From Bacteroidota bacterium (GTDB lineage: Bacteria > Bacteroidota > Bacteroidia > Chitinophagales > Chitinophagaceae), in contig JABDHF010000004.1 in assembly GCA_013285595.1 (NCBI GenBank), positions 1-64,000 on the forward strand: a stretch of DNA of 64,000 nt, written 5' to 3'. Both the position numbers and the translations under genes were made by a program. Position 1 is the first letter of the stretch. Each line of letters starts with the position of its first letter. The notes under the pieces were generated by a model. That model saw nothing but the letters and a program-made list of their open reading frames with translations, was not told the DNA's origin and ran no database searches. Positions 9,296-19,027 of the stretch are shown piece after piece.

Positions 9296-11146
9296 CTATT
9301 CTCCTACATTCAGGTGCATTACGGCACGCCTGTTTTCCATTCTTCCTTCTTCAGTATCGTTGCTTGCAGCAGGGGCGTTAGCGCCATGGCCTACCACCTT
9401 TATTCTCTTGGCATTGATACCCAGTTTCACCAGGTGTGCTTTTACTGCATTGGCACGTTTTAGAGAAAGGGCCTTGTTGTAGTTAACCTTACCCGTAATA
9501 TCAGTGTAGCCATCTACAATAATGTAAGAAGACTTGTCTTCATTCAGCAACTTTACTGCTTCGTCCAGCACTGGGTAAGATGAGTGATGGATCACCGTCT
9601 TGTTTGTTTCAAACAATATTGGGGTAGATACCTTTGTCTCTTCTACTACAGGTGGTTTTGGCGGATAAGGACAACCATGATTATCTGCCGGGCCGGCTAC
9701 CGTTGGGCACTGGTCTTCGTTATCAGGTATACCATCGCCATCTGTATCAGGGCAGCCGTGGAACTGGGCAAGGCCTGCTTTATCAGGGCAAAGGTCATCT
9801 TTGTCTATTATGCCATCGCCGTCCCTGTCGGGGCAGCCATGATATTGTGCCGGGCCTGGCGCATACGGACAAGCGTCTTCTTTATCAGGTATGCCATCGC
9901 CATCGCTATCAGGGCAGCCATGGAACTTCATGATACCCGGTACTTTTACACAAGAATCTTCATTGTCTGGTATGCCATCGCCATCTGTATCAGGGCAGCC
10001 GTGAAATTGTGACAGGCCGTATACATGAGGGCACCAGTCGTCTTTGTCAGGTATACCGTCACCATCACTGTCTTTAGCTTTACCAAAGAAGAAGCGCAGG
10101 CCAAGGTTGATACCATAAGACTGGCTGTTGACAGCCGATGCGGTATTTTGCACAGAGCTGTATTCACCGGCCTTATTAGTAAGCATATAGCTGCTGTTAG
10201 TGGTATTCTTAAATGGCTGGTACAGGTAGTAAACGCCTACATTAAGCGCCACCATATCAGAGAAATAATAGTTAACCGATGGTTGCACCAGGAAGCCCAC
10301 AGAACCCGTCATATAAGAAACAGACCCTGAATTATTGTTTGGCTTTACACCCAGGCCTACATTATAGCCATTGTTGCGCAGCTTACTAAAATAGTCCTGA
10401 ATTGTTGGGTACACATCGCTCGCCACATAAGCGTTCTTGGTATAAAACACGTCGTTCGAATTTGGAGTTGCAGACGCATCATACGTTGTAGGAAGGCCGT
10501 TTTTGCCTTGCGTACCCTGGGTATACTTATATATCGCCTCATAGTCAAAAGAAGCCTTGGAAGAATAAGCATTACGTTCCTGCAGGTTAATGAGTACACC
10601 CGCGTCAGCAGCAAAGCCAAATCTCTTTGAGAACCTTGTTTTATACTTCAGCACTATAGGTATGTTCATATTAGTGATCGTAATGTCCTCTTTTATTGGC
10701 CCGTTAGAGGTGATCAACTGGCGATATGTGTTTCCCTGGTTATCAGTAGCCTGGTATTCTACATGAAAGGGAGTAGTTGTACTCAGTTGCCCCTGCTGCC
10801 CCAGGTACATAAAGCCTGCCCCAAAGCCAAAGTGCCGCTTCTTTCCAAGAAAATACCCTATCTGCGCGTCAAAGCCAAAGCTGTGGCTTGTAGCAAACTT
10901 TAGGTTACCACCTGTATTGCTTACGTCAGCTATGCTGTTGTTATAATTAGCGAGCGAGCTATGGGTAGTATAGTCTTGTGTTAGTCCCCCGGCCAAAAAG
11001 TTTACATCCAGCACCCACCTCATCAGCAGGCTGTCTTTAGTATACTTGCGGTGCCCATTGTTAGAGTAGCCTTGCGCTCCCGGTGTTTGTGCCATAGCTG
11101 CTAGTGCGCTGCTGGCTGCTATCAACAGTAAAAATACTTTTTTCAT
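9296..11146 (-). CDS. OmpA-family outer membrane protein with beta-barrel, thrombospondin type-3-like Asp-rich repeats and OmpA C-terminal domain
   Basis: Signal peptide; repeats DGDGIPD(N/K)(E/D)D.C....G...(F/Y)HGCPD; C-terminus ILFETNKTVI...VDGYTDITGKVNYNKALSLKRANAVKAHLVKLGI...GRMENRRAVMHL. Confidence 0.93.
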   Translation of the reverse strand: MKKVFLLLIAASSALAAMAQTPGAQGYSNNGHRKYTKDSLLMRWVLDVNFLAGGLTQDYTTHSSLANYNNSIADVSNTGGNLKFATSHSFGFDAQIGYFLGKKRHFGFGAGFMYLGQQGQLSTTTPFHVEYQATDNQGNTYRQLITSNGPIKEDITITNMNIPIVLKYKTRFSKRFGFAADAGVLINLQERNAYSSKASFDYEAIYKYTQGTQGKNGLPTTYDASATPNSNDVFYTKNAYVASDVYPTIQDYFSKLRNNGYNVGLGVKPNNNSGSVSYMTGSVGFLVQPSVNYYFSDMVALNVGVYYLYQPFKNTTNSSYMLTNKAGEYSSVQNTASAVNSQSYGINLGLRFFFGKAKDSDGDGIPDKDDWCPHVYGLSQFHGCPDTDGDGIPDNEDSCVKVPGIMKFHGCPDSDGDGIPDKEDACPYAPGPAQYHGCPDRDGDGIIDKDDLCPDKAGLAQFHGCPDTDGDGIPDNEDQCPTVAGPADNHGCPYPPKPPVVEETKVSTPILFETNKTVIHHSSYPVLDEAVKLLNEDKSSYIIVDGYTDITGKVNYNKALSLKRANAVKAHLVKLGINAKRIKVVGHGANAPAASNDTEEGRMENRRAVMHLNVGE

Positions 11147-11172
11147 CGTTTAGGTTTTTAGTGCTGAGTGTT

Positions 11173-14100
11173 TTAGTTTTTAATGAACCTTGTTGCCCCT
11201 AATTTCACGCCATTGCTGTAGCAATCTACCAGGTAGCAACCGGCCGGCAGACTAGCTACGCTGATCTGTGCTTTATGATCCGTTGCCAGTGTAGTGCTTA
11301 CTTTTTGCCCCAGCATATTCAGCACTTCTACTTCAATGCTGCCGGCAGCCGTAGTGTTTACATCCACATTGATCATATTGCTTGCAGGGTTCGGGTAAAC
11401 CTTTATGTCAGCATGCTCACCTTCATTTATATTAGTGATGCCTGTAGGTGCATTGTAGTATGACTTCTGCATACAGCCATCGTGATTAGTGATCACCCAG
11501 TAATACCTGTTATTAAAGTCGGGGCCGCTGATAAAATATGTCTGGTTAACTTCTCCTTCTACCAGGGTAGAATCAAGTGTGTGTGCATCGTCATAACCCC
11601 ATTGATAGTTGTCTACATTATTTTGCAGGCAGGAGAACTGCCCGTTGTAGTAGATCACTTCCGGCATATCAGCTGTGCTTCCGCTTACATTCACTGTATA
11701 AGTGCTGCTGCTGGTACATGCAAAGCCTGCAAGGTTTGCATTGAGCGTTATCACAGATGTACCCTGTGTAGGGAAGCTGACAAGTATATATTGTTTATCA
11801 GTACCGGTTGCCCAGATAGTTGCATTCTGTGCGCTCCAGCTATATTGCTGTCCTGCAGGCGCAGGTGTGCTGGTACCAAAATTCTGCAGGCGTGTGTTCG
11901 AACAAACCGCCGCCGGTGAATGGGTAGTGATCTGTGCTACAGGCGGCGCCGGATTTACGGTAACGTTGAGCACCTGTATGTGAGTACAGCCATTTGCTGT
12001 TAAAGTGAATACATACATAGTTTGCAGAGGCGCCATTGCGGTGTCTGTAAGTACCTCGCTGATCACGTTGTTCGATCCCGAATTGGTTGCTGATAGAATA
12101 CCGGCAACATGCGGGCGTACCCATGTGTAAGTAGTTCCAAATACGCGGCCGGAGTCGATTGGCACATAACGGAACGTAGCGCCGCTGCATACGCTCTCAG
12201 TAAACGCCGATGATAATGTAGGGATAGGATGTACTTCTACCGTTACATCCTGGGTATTACTGCAGCCATTCGCTGTAAGCGTATAGTCGTATGTAACGGT
12301 AACGTTAGAATTGCTTGTATTGTACAACGTATCTGAAATGCTGCCTGTACCGCTGGCAGCCGGGAGAGCTATACCCAGCACAAACGGCCGTACCCATGCA
12401 TAAGTAGTGCCTGTAGTAGCGCTTGCAGGGGTATAGTTAAACAGGGCGCTGTCGCAAATGCCTGTTGCAGTAAGCGCAGAGGTCAGCACTGGCTTAGGAT
12501 TAACCGTAACATTTATGTTCTCTGTATTTATACAGCCATATGCCTTCAGCGTGTCTACATACACTACACTTATCGGGTCCACAGCAGTGTTTATAAGAGT
12601 CTCCATAATAGTGTCGCCACCGCTTGCTGCCATGTTGCTGATGCCGGTAATCGCAGCTCTGCTCCATGAGAACGTAGTAACATCCACATTGCTTGCAGGT
12701 ACATAAGTAAACGCTGTATTGCTGCATATAGCCGGAGGAGTGGTATTGGTAGTTAATACAGGTAAAGGGTTAACTGTCACAGTTATGCTTTCCGTATTGC
12801 TGCAGCGGAATGCCGTGATCGTATCTATATAGATCACAGTTACAGGCAGGTTTGTAGTATTTACCAGCCTTTCGTTGATCACTCCGCTACCACTGCCATC
12901 CATGTTCGATATTCCCAATACAGCTGCCCTGCTCCACGTAAATGTAGCAGAAGGAGTGCTGCTGATAGAAGTATAACTAAACAGTGCACTGTCGCAAACA
13001 GTGGCAGTAAGTGTGCTCGTCAGTACTGGTGTCGGGCTTACCAGCACCTTTACGTCTTGTGTATCTACACAGCTACTTGCTTCCAGTGCATATACATAGG
13101 TTACCTGTACCTGGTTAGGCGTTGTGTTTATCAGTGTTTCATCTATATCTGTGCCACCTGTTGTAGAGCTGTTGCTAATGCCGGCTACACTATCGCGGCT
13201 CCAGCTAAAGTTTGTTCCTGTCGTTGCGCTGGTAGCGGTATAGGTAAATGGTGTATTGTTACAAACAGAGGGGGCTACAAGCAAGCTGTTCAAAGTAGGC
13301 GTAGGATTTACCTTTATAGTAAAGCTGTTTGAAGTACCCGGGCAACCATTTGCCGATGCCGTAACCGTTATAGAACTTGTAACAGAAAAAGAACTGTCGT
13401 TGGTTGCCGTAAAAGAAGGGATACTGTCTGTACCGCTCGATGCCAGGCCAATAGTAGTATCAGCATTAACCCACGTATAAGTAGACCCCGCTACTGAGGA
13501 GGTAAATATTACGCTCGCAGTAGGTAGTCCGTTACAAACTATCTGGTTATCTGATGGGCCAGGGTTAGGAGTTGGGTTTACCGTGATGCTAAAGGTCTGC
13601 GTAGCGCCGCTGCAACCATCAGCTACAGGTGTTACCACAATAGTTGCTACAATGATAGTATCATCACCGTTAGTAGCCGTAAATGCATCTATATTTCCCG
13701 TTCCCGATGCTGCAAGGCCTATTGCCGGCTTATTATTTATCCAGTTATACGATGTAGCGTCTACGCCCGATCCGCCAAACGTAACCGCAGTGGTTGCTAT
13801 CCCGTTACACACTGTCTGGCTGCCTATTGGCGACACACTAGGTGTTGGCTTCACAGTTATTGTAAACGACATCGCATCGCCGGTGCAGGTACTTGTAGCG
13901 GGAATAACTGTGATCGTTGCTGTTACGGCCGTATCTGCCGGGTTAAGCGCCTGGAAAGAACGAATGCTATCTACACCACTTGCAGCTGGGAGCCCAATGC
14001 TAAAAGTATCACTGGTCCAGCTAAATGTAGTACCGGGTATAGTATCTGTAAAATATATTATATTGGTCAAACTTCCGTTGCATACCGGCGATACACTTAC

Positions 14101-15567
14101 CTGGTCTGCATAAGGTACCGGGTTCACTGTTTCAATTGCAGTTGCACTGCAACCATTAGCATTTGTATAGCTGATCGTCGCCGTGCCGGCGCCCACGGTG
14201 AAAAGAGTTCCTGAAGGGTCTATTGTTGCCACAGATACGTTGCCACTGCTCCAGGTGCCACCAGAATCGCCATCGGTCAAAGGAGTGCTGGCTCCTGCAC
14301 AAAGGAATCCTGTACCAATAATGCCTGCTGGTAAAGGATTTACAGTAACGTATATTGTAGTTGTTGTACTTGCGCCTAATTCATTCAAAACCGTTACAGA
14401 AAAAGTGTCATTGCCGGTAAAGCCCGGATTTGGAGTATATGTAACGCCAGAAGGTGTTAATGTATCTCCGGTATATATCCCAGTCGTGGGTAAGTTTAGT
14501 AGACCATTTGCTGGCGCTAAAGTCGTCATCCAGACTTCCGTTTCACCGGGAGTACTATCAGTTATTGCAAGTAGCCCGCTTATATCCAAAGAAGTATTTG
14601 AACACGCAGAAACACTCTGCGGACTGCCATGTATATAGGTAGGTGGGTAAACAACAGAGATAGTTACAATACCATTGCCTGTATTGCCCACACTATTTTG
14701 CTGAATAGCGCCGCCGTTAAAGGAGCCACCACCGCCACCTGACTGAAAGACACTTATAGCAGAAACAAGTTCGCCACCTGCCCCACCACCACTGTAGCCG
14801 CCACCGCCGCCGCCGCCTGCTTCACTGCAACGGCCCTGGCCACCGCCGCCACCGCCAAATCCACCATTCCCATCAAATGTTCCAGTTCCGCCAAAAACAC
14901 CACCTGCGCCACCACTTAACGGTGTAGCGCCACCACCGGCTGAACTACAAGTAATCGTACTGCCGGCATTTCCACTATTACCTGGCGATAGCCACCCGGT
15001 TCCACCACCGCCATAATCAGCCACAGCTGCACCAGGGGTTGTGGCTCCATGTCCCGCTATTCCAGCTCCATCAGGCATTGTATTTCCGGGTACACCATCA
15101 ATTGCCGTAGTAGCATCTACGCCATTTATCCCCGAGCTAAGAAAATTGTACCCCGCGCCGCCGCCGCCACCCGCAGCCAATAAAAGAGTATTGCTGGCAT
15201 CCCATATAAAAGTTCCGCCACCGCCGCCGGCGCAGAAAGCAACACTTGCAGGCTTTTGGCCTACCAACAGGTTTAATACCTGCCCTGGCGTTACTGCGAA
15301 AACACCTGACATTATAGCGCCATTGCCACCTGTAGCAGCAAAATCAGTAACATCACCACCAGCCGCTCCACTTCCGGATATGGAAATAAAAGTAACGCCT
15401 GCCGGAACGGTATACGTTTGTATTGCTCCGGTATAGTTAAATGTCGAATTCTGGGAGAAGGCATTAAACCCAATGCCTAAGAGAAAAAATGATAAAATAA
15501 ATAACTTTTGTACGTAGAATCTTGTCTTCATAATGTATGGCTTTAAATCACGGCCGAAAGTACTCAA
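11173..15567 (-). CDS. Large secreted protein: Gly-rich domain, one BIG2-like repeat, two families of PKD/Ig-like repeats, T9SS sorting domain
   Basis: N-terminal GGGGGTFIWDASNTLLLAAGGGGGAGYN...GGGGGGQGRCSEAGGGGGGGYSGGGAGG; repeated 'VCNG.AT..V.F....' and 'VCDSALFSYT...TFTWSRAAV.GIS' units; C-terminal IKVYPNPASNMINVDV...LPAGCYLVDCYSNGVKLGATRFIKN. The annotated first Met may lie upstream of the true start (MKTRFYVQKLFILSFFLLGIGFNAFSQ). Confidence 0.9.
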   Translation of the reverse strand: MSTFGRDLKPYIMKTRFYVQKLFILSFFLLGIGFNAFSQNSTFNYTGAIQTYTVPAGVTFISISGSGAAGGDVTDFAATGGNGAIMSGVFAVTPGQVLNLLVGQKPASVAFCAGGGGGTFIWDASNTLLLAAGGGGGAGYNFLSSGINGVDATTAIDGVPGNTMPDGAGIAGHGATTPGAAVADYGGGGTGWLSPGNSGNAGSTITCSSAGGGATPLSGGAGGVFGGTGTFDGNGGFGGGGGGQGRCSEAGGGGGGGYSGGGAGGELVSAISVFQSGGGGGSFNGGAIQQNSVGNTGNGIVTISVVYPPTYIHGSPQSVSACSNTSLDISGLLAITDSTPGETEVWMTTLAPANGLLNLPTTGIYTGDTLTPSGVTYTPNPGFTGNDTFSVTVLNELGASTTTTIYVTVNPLPAGIIGTGFLCAGASTPLTDGDSGGTWSSGNVSVATIDPSGTLFTVGAGTATISYTNANGCSATAIETVNPVPYADQVSVSPVCNGSLTNIIYFTDTIPGTTFSWTSDTFSIGLPAASGVDSIRSFQALNPADTAVTATITVIPATSTCTGDAMSFTITVKPTPSVSPIGSQTVCNGIATTAVTFGGSGVDATSYNWINNKPAIGLAASGTGNIDAFTATNGDDTIIVATIVVTPVADGCSGATQTFSITVNPTPNPGPSDNQIVCNGLPTASVIFTSSVAGSTYTWVNADTTIGLASSGTDSIPSFTATNDSSFSVTSSITVTASANGCPGTSNSFTIKVNPTPTLNSLLVAPSVCNNTPFTYTATSATTGTNFSWSRDSVAGISNSSTTGGTDIDETLINTTPNQVQVTYVYALEASSCVDTQDVKVLVSPTPVLTSTLTATVCDSALFSYTSISSTPSATFTWSRAAVLGISNMDGSGSGVINERLVNTTNLPVTVIYIDTITAFRCSNTESITVTVNPLPVLTTNTTPPAICSNTAFTYVPASNVDVTTFSWSRAAITGISNMAASGGDTIMETLINTAVDPISVVYVDTLKAYGCINTENINVTVNPKPVLTSALTATGICDSALFNYTPASATTGTTYAWVRPFVLGIALPAASGTGSISDTLYNTSNSNVTVTYDYTLTANGCSNTQDVTVEVHPIPTLSSAFTESVCSGATFRYVPIDSGRVFGTTYTWVRPHVAGILSATNSGSNNVISEVLTDTAMAPLQTMYVFTLTANGCTHIQVLNVTVNPAPPVAQITTHSPAAVCSNTRLQNFGTSTPAPAGQQYSWSAQNATIWATGTDKQYILVSFPTQGTSVITLNANLAGFACTSSSTYTVNVSGSTADMPEVIYYNGQFSCLQNNVDNYQWGYDDAHTLDSTLVEGEVNQTYFISGPDFNNRYYWVITNHDGCMQKSYYNAPTGITNINEGEHADIKVYPNPASNMINVDVNTTAAGSIEVEVLNMLGQKVSTTLATDHKAQISVASLPAGCYLVDCYSNGVKLGATRFIKN

Positions 15568-15641
15568 AAAACCGCATTTATTGCCCGATAACTGTTAATA
15601 TTTTTCAAAATCCGGCAGCCGGAAAGCTTATAATACAGGCA

Positions 15642-16376
15642 TTACAGGCCTTTCCATGCTATTATCTCCCTTCCATTAAGGTAGGGCACAACCGGGTGCA
15701 GGTTTGGTGTGGCGCAGTAGGCCATATCATGCTCCAGCCCGTACGCCGAAAGCCGCCTGTAGTGAGAGCTGTCCTTCAAAAAATCAATGAAATTTCCACC
15801 AGATTGGGCATACAGATGCTTTGCCGCCCGTGCACTGTCGCAATTGATCGTAAACGACTCCTGCACAGCATCAATAACTGCGCCGGCAAACAGCGTATCC
15901 TCAAGGTTAAACTTATCTTTCCACGATGCGCAGCCTAGCAGCACATTCTTGTTTTGGGCTGTCAAAAAATCGCAAATAGCCTGCAGATTCAGAAAAGACC
16001 CTATAACGATCACCGAAGCCCCTTGTACCATGTGCAATAGCCTTGTTCCGTTAGTGGTAGTCAGCACCAGCGTTTTATCTTTGACAAATGATGCCGGGTA
16101 TTCCAGTGGCGAATTGCCATATTGCAGCCCCTCGGCTATTTTCCCGTCGCGCTCCCCCGCCGTAATACTCCCTGGAATACTATTGCCCAGCGCAATACAC
16201 TCCGCGACCGACGCCACGGGTATCACACATTCTGCACCGTTATGCAATGCTGCCGTAATAGTAGAAGTAGCCCTGAAAATGTCTATAATAACAACTACCG
16301 AGCCCGCTGTATTATAAAGATGCAATAATGCAGGAGAAAGGCAAACTTCAAGGCTCGGTTTTTCTCCGTTCGTCAT
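15642..16376 (-). CDS. comB: 2-phosphosulfolactate phosphatase family protein (ComB-like)
   Basis: LEVCLSPALLHLYN...VVVIIDIFRATSTITAALHNGAECVIPVASVAEC...AGERDGKIAEGLQYGNSPLEY...LVLTTTNGTRLL, typical of the ComB family. Confidence 0.85.
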   Translation of the reverse strand: MTNGEKPSLEVCLSPALLHLYNTAGSVVVIIDIFRATSTITAALHNGAECVIPVASVAECIALGNSIPGSITAGERDGKIAEGLQYGNSPLEYPASFVKDKTLVLTTTNGTRLLHMVQGASVIVIGSFLNLQAICDFLTAQNKNVLLGCASWKDKFNLEDTLFAGAVIDAVQESFTINCDSARAAKHLYAQSGGNFIDFLKDSSHYRRLSAYGLEHDMAYCATPNLHPVVPYLNGREIIAWKGL

Positions 16377-16410
16377 GTAGTAAAATTGTGCTGCAAGATA
16401 AATATTTATG

Positions 16411-16440
16411 AGAAAGCCCCCGTTTATCCGGAGGCTTTCT
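16411..16440 (-). terminator. Stem-loop terminator downstream of gldN
   Basis: agaaagccccc-gtttat-ccggaggctttct, 28 bp from the gldN stop. Confidence 0.6.
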
Positions 16441-16467
16441 TGCGAAGATTATGTAGTCAGGTATTGA

Positions 16468-17376
16468 TTAGTATACCCACATATCATGTTCTTTGTTGAA
16501 TATTTCGTCGGCAGTGCGCTGGCTTTCATATAGCGACTCCATTGGAGACATGTTGTCTTTGAACTGCTGGTTTACGAATGGGCTGCTCACCTTAGTGATA
16601 CGGCTTGCAAACTGGCGGCTTTCAAAGAATTCATCCCATGTATAGCGCGCTACGTCGTTAAGCGGGTTGTACACTTCATATTGTGCGAGCAAACCACGGA
16701 TATCCGGGTAGAACAACCAGAACATCGCCTGCGAACCGCGGTAAACCCCGTCATCCCCAAAGATGTCCTTAACTGGCGCCAGCCCTATGATCCTAACAAC
16801 CATCTGCCCTTGGTTACGGTCAAATATCCAGTCTTCCTTGATCCTGTATTTAGTAATAGTTTCAGGGTTAAAGTCATGGTTAATGTACTTGGTAACTTCA
16901 GTTCCGCTTACAGGGTCAGTGATCACTTGCGTATCCACCTTTCCAGCCACCGATTCCATGATGTCATCCTTGGTCATGATAGTAGTAAAGCGGTCGTCAA
17001 AGCTCTTGTAAGCCTTGATCTTACCCCTCTTTATCGCATCTATCAGGATTTCTATGAACATACCACCACCTGTATTTTCATCTCCTGCATACCTGAACGC
17101 TATGTTCGGCTTTTCACGGGTATCTATTTCACGCCATACACGCTTCTTCCACAACACATCATCCGGACGGATGGGCTGCCATGGAATAGGCTGGCTGAGA
17201 TGGGGAACACGGTCCAATACCCCGTCGTTGGTACGGGAAGGAAGCCAGTCTTTATTTACAAATTGCTGGCTGCCGGGTAGCGGCGCATCAGATGCTCCGC
17301 CCTGGGCAAATGCAGCATTGCCTGCAAATAGTAATGCTGTTGCTAACGCTAATCTGTATGAATGCAGGATGGTCAT
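16468..17376 (-). CDS. gldN: Gliding motility / type IX secretion protein GldN
   Basis: Last gene of the gldKLMN order; DVLWKKRVWREIDTREKPN...TKYRIKEDWIFDRNQGQMVVRIIGLAPVKD is GldN-like. Confidence 0.92.
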   Translation of the reverse strand: MTILHSYRLALATALLFAGNAAFAQGGASDAPLPGSQQFVNKDWLPSRTNDGVLDRVPHLSQPIPWQPIRPDDVLWKKRVWREIDTREKPNIAFRYAGDENTGGGMFIEILIDAIKRGKIKAYKSFDDRFTTIMTKDDIMESVAGKVDTQVITDPVSGTEVTKYINHDFNPETITKYRIKEDWIFDRNQGQMVVRIIGLAPVKDIFGDDGVYRGSQAMFWLFYPDIRGLLAQYEVYNPLNDVARYTWDEFFESRQFASRITKVSSPFVNQQFKDNMSPMESLYESQRTADEIFNKEHDMWVY

Positions 17377-17401
17377 ATCCTTTGTTTTTTTGCTAAGTTA
17401 A

Positions 17402-18979
17402 TTAATTTAAAGACAAGTTAATAGCTCCCGGCAATGTTCTTGTTTGTCCGTCAGGCCCTACTGCTTTAATTTCTTCTATAAATACCCTGTCGCCTGCTCT
17501 TGCACGCTGCATTGCTTTCTGTATATCCTGGTTGTCTGTGAAACGGCAACCATTCCTGTTATTAACCACGTATGGGCCAAGGATATCTTTACCCTTAGGC
17601 AACGTCATGTACGAGAAGCTGACGATAGTAAATTTTGCATCGAAATCAAAGTTATCCAACCTTGCAGCTGGCGCTATCTGCGCCCTGAACAATGCTGCGC
17701 TTATACCGCCACTGGTAACGTTATTTACCGAAGCTATCGGGTTAGGTATACGCTTCACACGTATTGGCATACCGCCAACCTTCTTTACCGGGCCATCTTT
17801 TGTTTTCGCATTGATAGCCACATCTACATTTCCCGGCTTATCTACTCTTATCACATAGTGGCCTTTAGCGCCTGTTACAACTGCACCAGGTATGCTCAGC
17901 GATACATCTTCTACAGAGTAACCCGCAGCCGCAACAGTAACCGGATTGTCAACCCCAATATAAAACACGTTCATCTTATCAAGCTGCATAGATGCGCCTG
18001 TAGTACCTACCATGTACTCAAATTTCCATTCTCTTGATACCGGGCCGCTTTCTGTTTGTAATTCTATTCTTCCTCTTACAGTCTGCAAGCCAGTGCCATG
18101 TGCCACGGTTTCCCATGGTATGATACCATTTATAGCAGGTTTTGTACTACCCCCGCCAGAAAGGCCTTTGATCTCTGGTTTTTGTGCTTTATTGAAAGCT
18201 GCGAGCAAGATCGATGCTTCTACCTTATCACCTTCCAGTGCATAGCTTGTTTTTGGTACGGCAACAGCACCGATGGTATCAAACTTGATATCTTTCAAGT
18301 GAGCCTCTTCAAATAGCCTGTTAAGTACTAAGGCTTCACTGCTGCGCACGTCATTCTGGTACTTTGAGAATAGGGCTAATGCTGCAATCGACGGCATGTG
18401 CTCAAAATTCTCAACACTCCAGTCACCGGTAGGGTTGTGATCATTTTTTCTTGATGGAACAACTCTCAAAGGCATCAGTGGACTTATTGCAGCGGTATCT
18501 TGCGGGCGAACAGCTTCTAATAGAAATTGCCTTAAGCTACTGATCCTCTGTTTTAACTCATCCCCTCCTTTCTTTTCTACAAGCAATAATGTAGTCGCAT
18601 CTATATTATCTGGCCTGGCTGGCAACGCTTTTTCGTCTTCGTCACCTTCTTTATTATAACCACCGGCTTCTACAATTATCTTTTTCTTCCAGCTATTAAG
18701 GTATGCCACCATGTCATCGGCCTGCTTCACTACTTCATCTGCTTTTTCACGATATGGCTTTACTTTTTCTGCCTGTCCGGGAGCTTTTTCATTCTCCTTT
18801 ATGGCGTTATAAACATCGGTATTCTTCTGATCTATTGACACATTCGATTTGTCAATACTCAGGCTCAACGTTTGAAACGCGTGGAGGATCTCATTAGATA
18901 CATTTAGGGCCAGCAGGGCTGTCAACACCAGGTACATCAGGTTGATCATTATCTGCCGCGGCTCTTTAGGTATAGACAT
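17402..18979 (-). CDS. gldM: Gliding motility / type IX secretion protein GldM
   Basis: MSIPKEPRQIMINLMYLVLTALLALNVSNEILHAF N-terminus, a GldM hallmark, in the expected position. Confidence 0.96.
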   Translation of the reverse strand: MSIPKEPRQIMINLMYLVLTALLALNVSNEILHAFQTLSLSIDKSNVSIDQKNTDVYNAIKENEKAPGQAEKVKPYREKADEVVKQADDMVAYLNSWKKKIIVEAGGYNKEGDEDEKALPARPDNIDATTLLLVEKKGGDELKQRISSLRQFLLEAVRPQDTAAISPLMPLRVVPSRKNDHNPTGDWSVENFEHMPSIAALALFSKYQNDVRSSEALVLNRLFEEAHLKDIKFDTIGAVAVPKTSYALEGDKVEASILLAAFNKAQKPEIKGLSGGGSTKPAINGIIPWETVAHGTGLQTVRGRIELQTESGPVSREWKFEYMVGTTGASMQLDKMNVFYIGVDNPVTVAAAGYSVEDVSLSIPGAVVTGAKGHYVIRVDKPGNVDVAINAKTKDGPVKKVGGMPIRVKRIPNPIASVNNVTSGGISAALFRAQIAPAARLDNFDFDAKFTIVSFSYMTLPKGKDILGPYVVNNRNGCRFTDNQDIQKAMQRARAGDRVFIEEIKAVGPDGQTRTLPGAINLSLN

Positions 18980-19027
18980 TATTTAGCTTTTACTATTAAG
19001 TAATTATTTTTCTTGTGTACTTTTTAC

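Noticed and set aside
9584-10330. + strand ORFs (142 aa, 99 aa, 101 aa) opposite the OmpA gene
   Set aside because: Antisense shadows of the repeated DGDGIPD codons, with no family resemblance.
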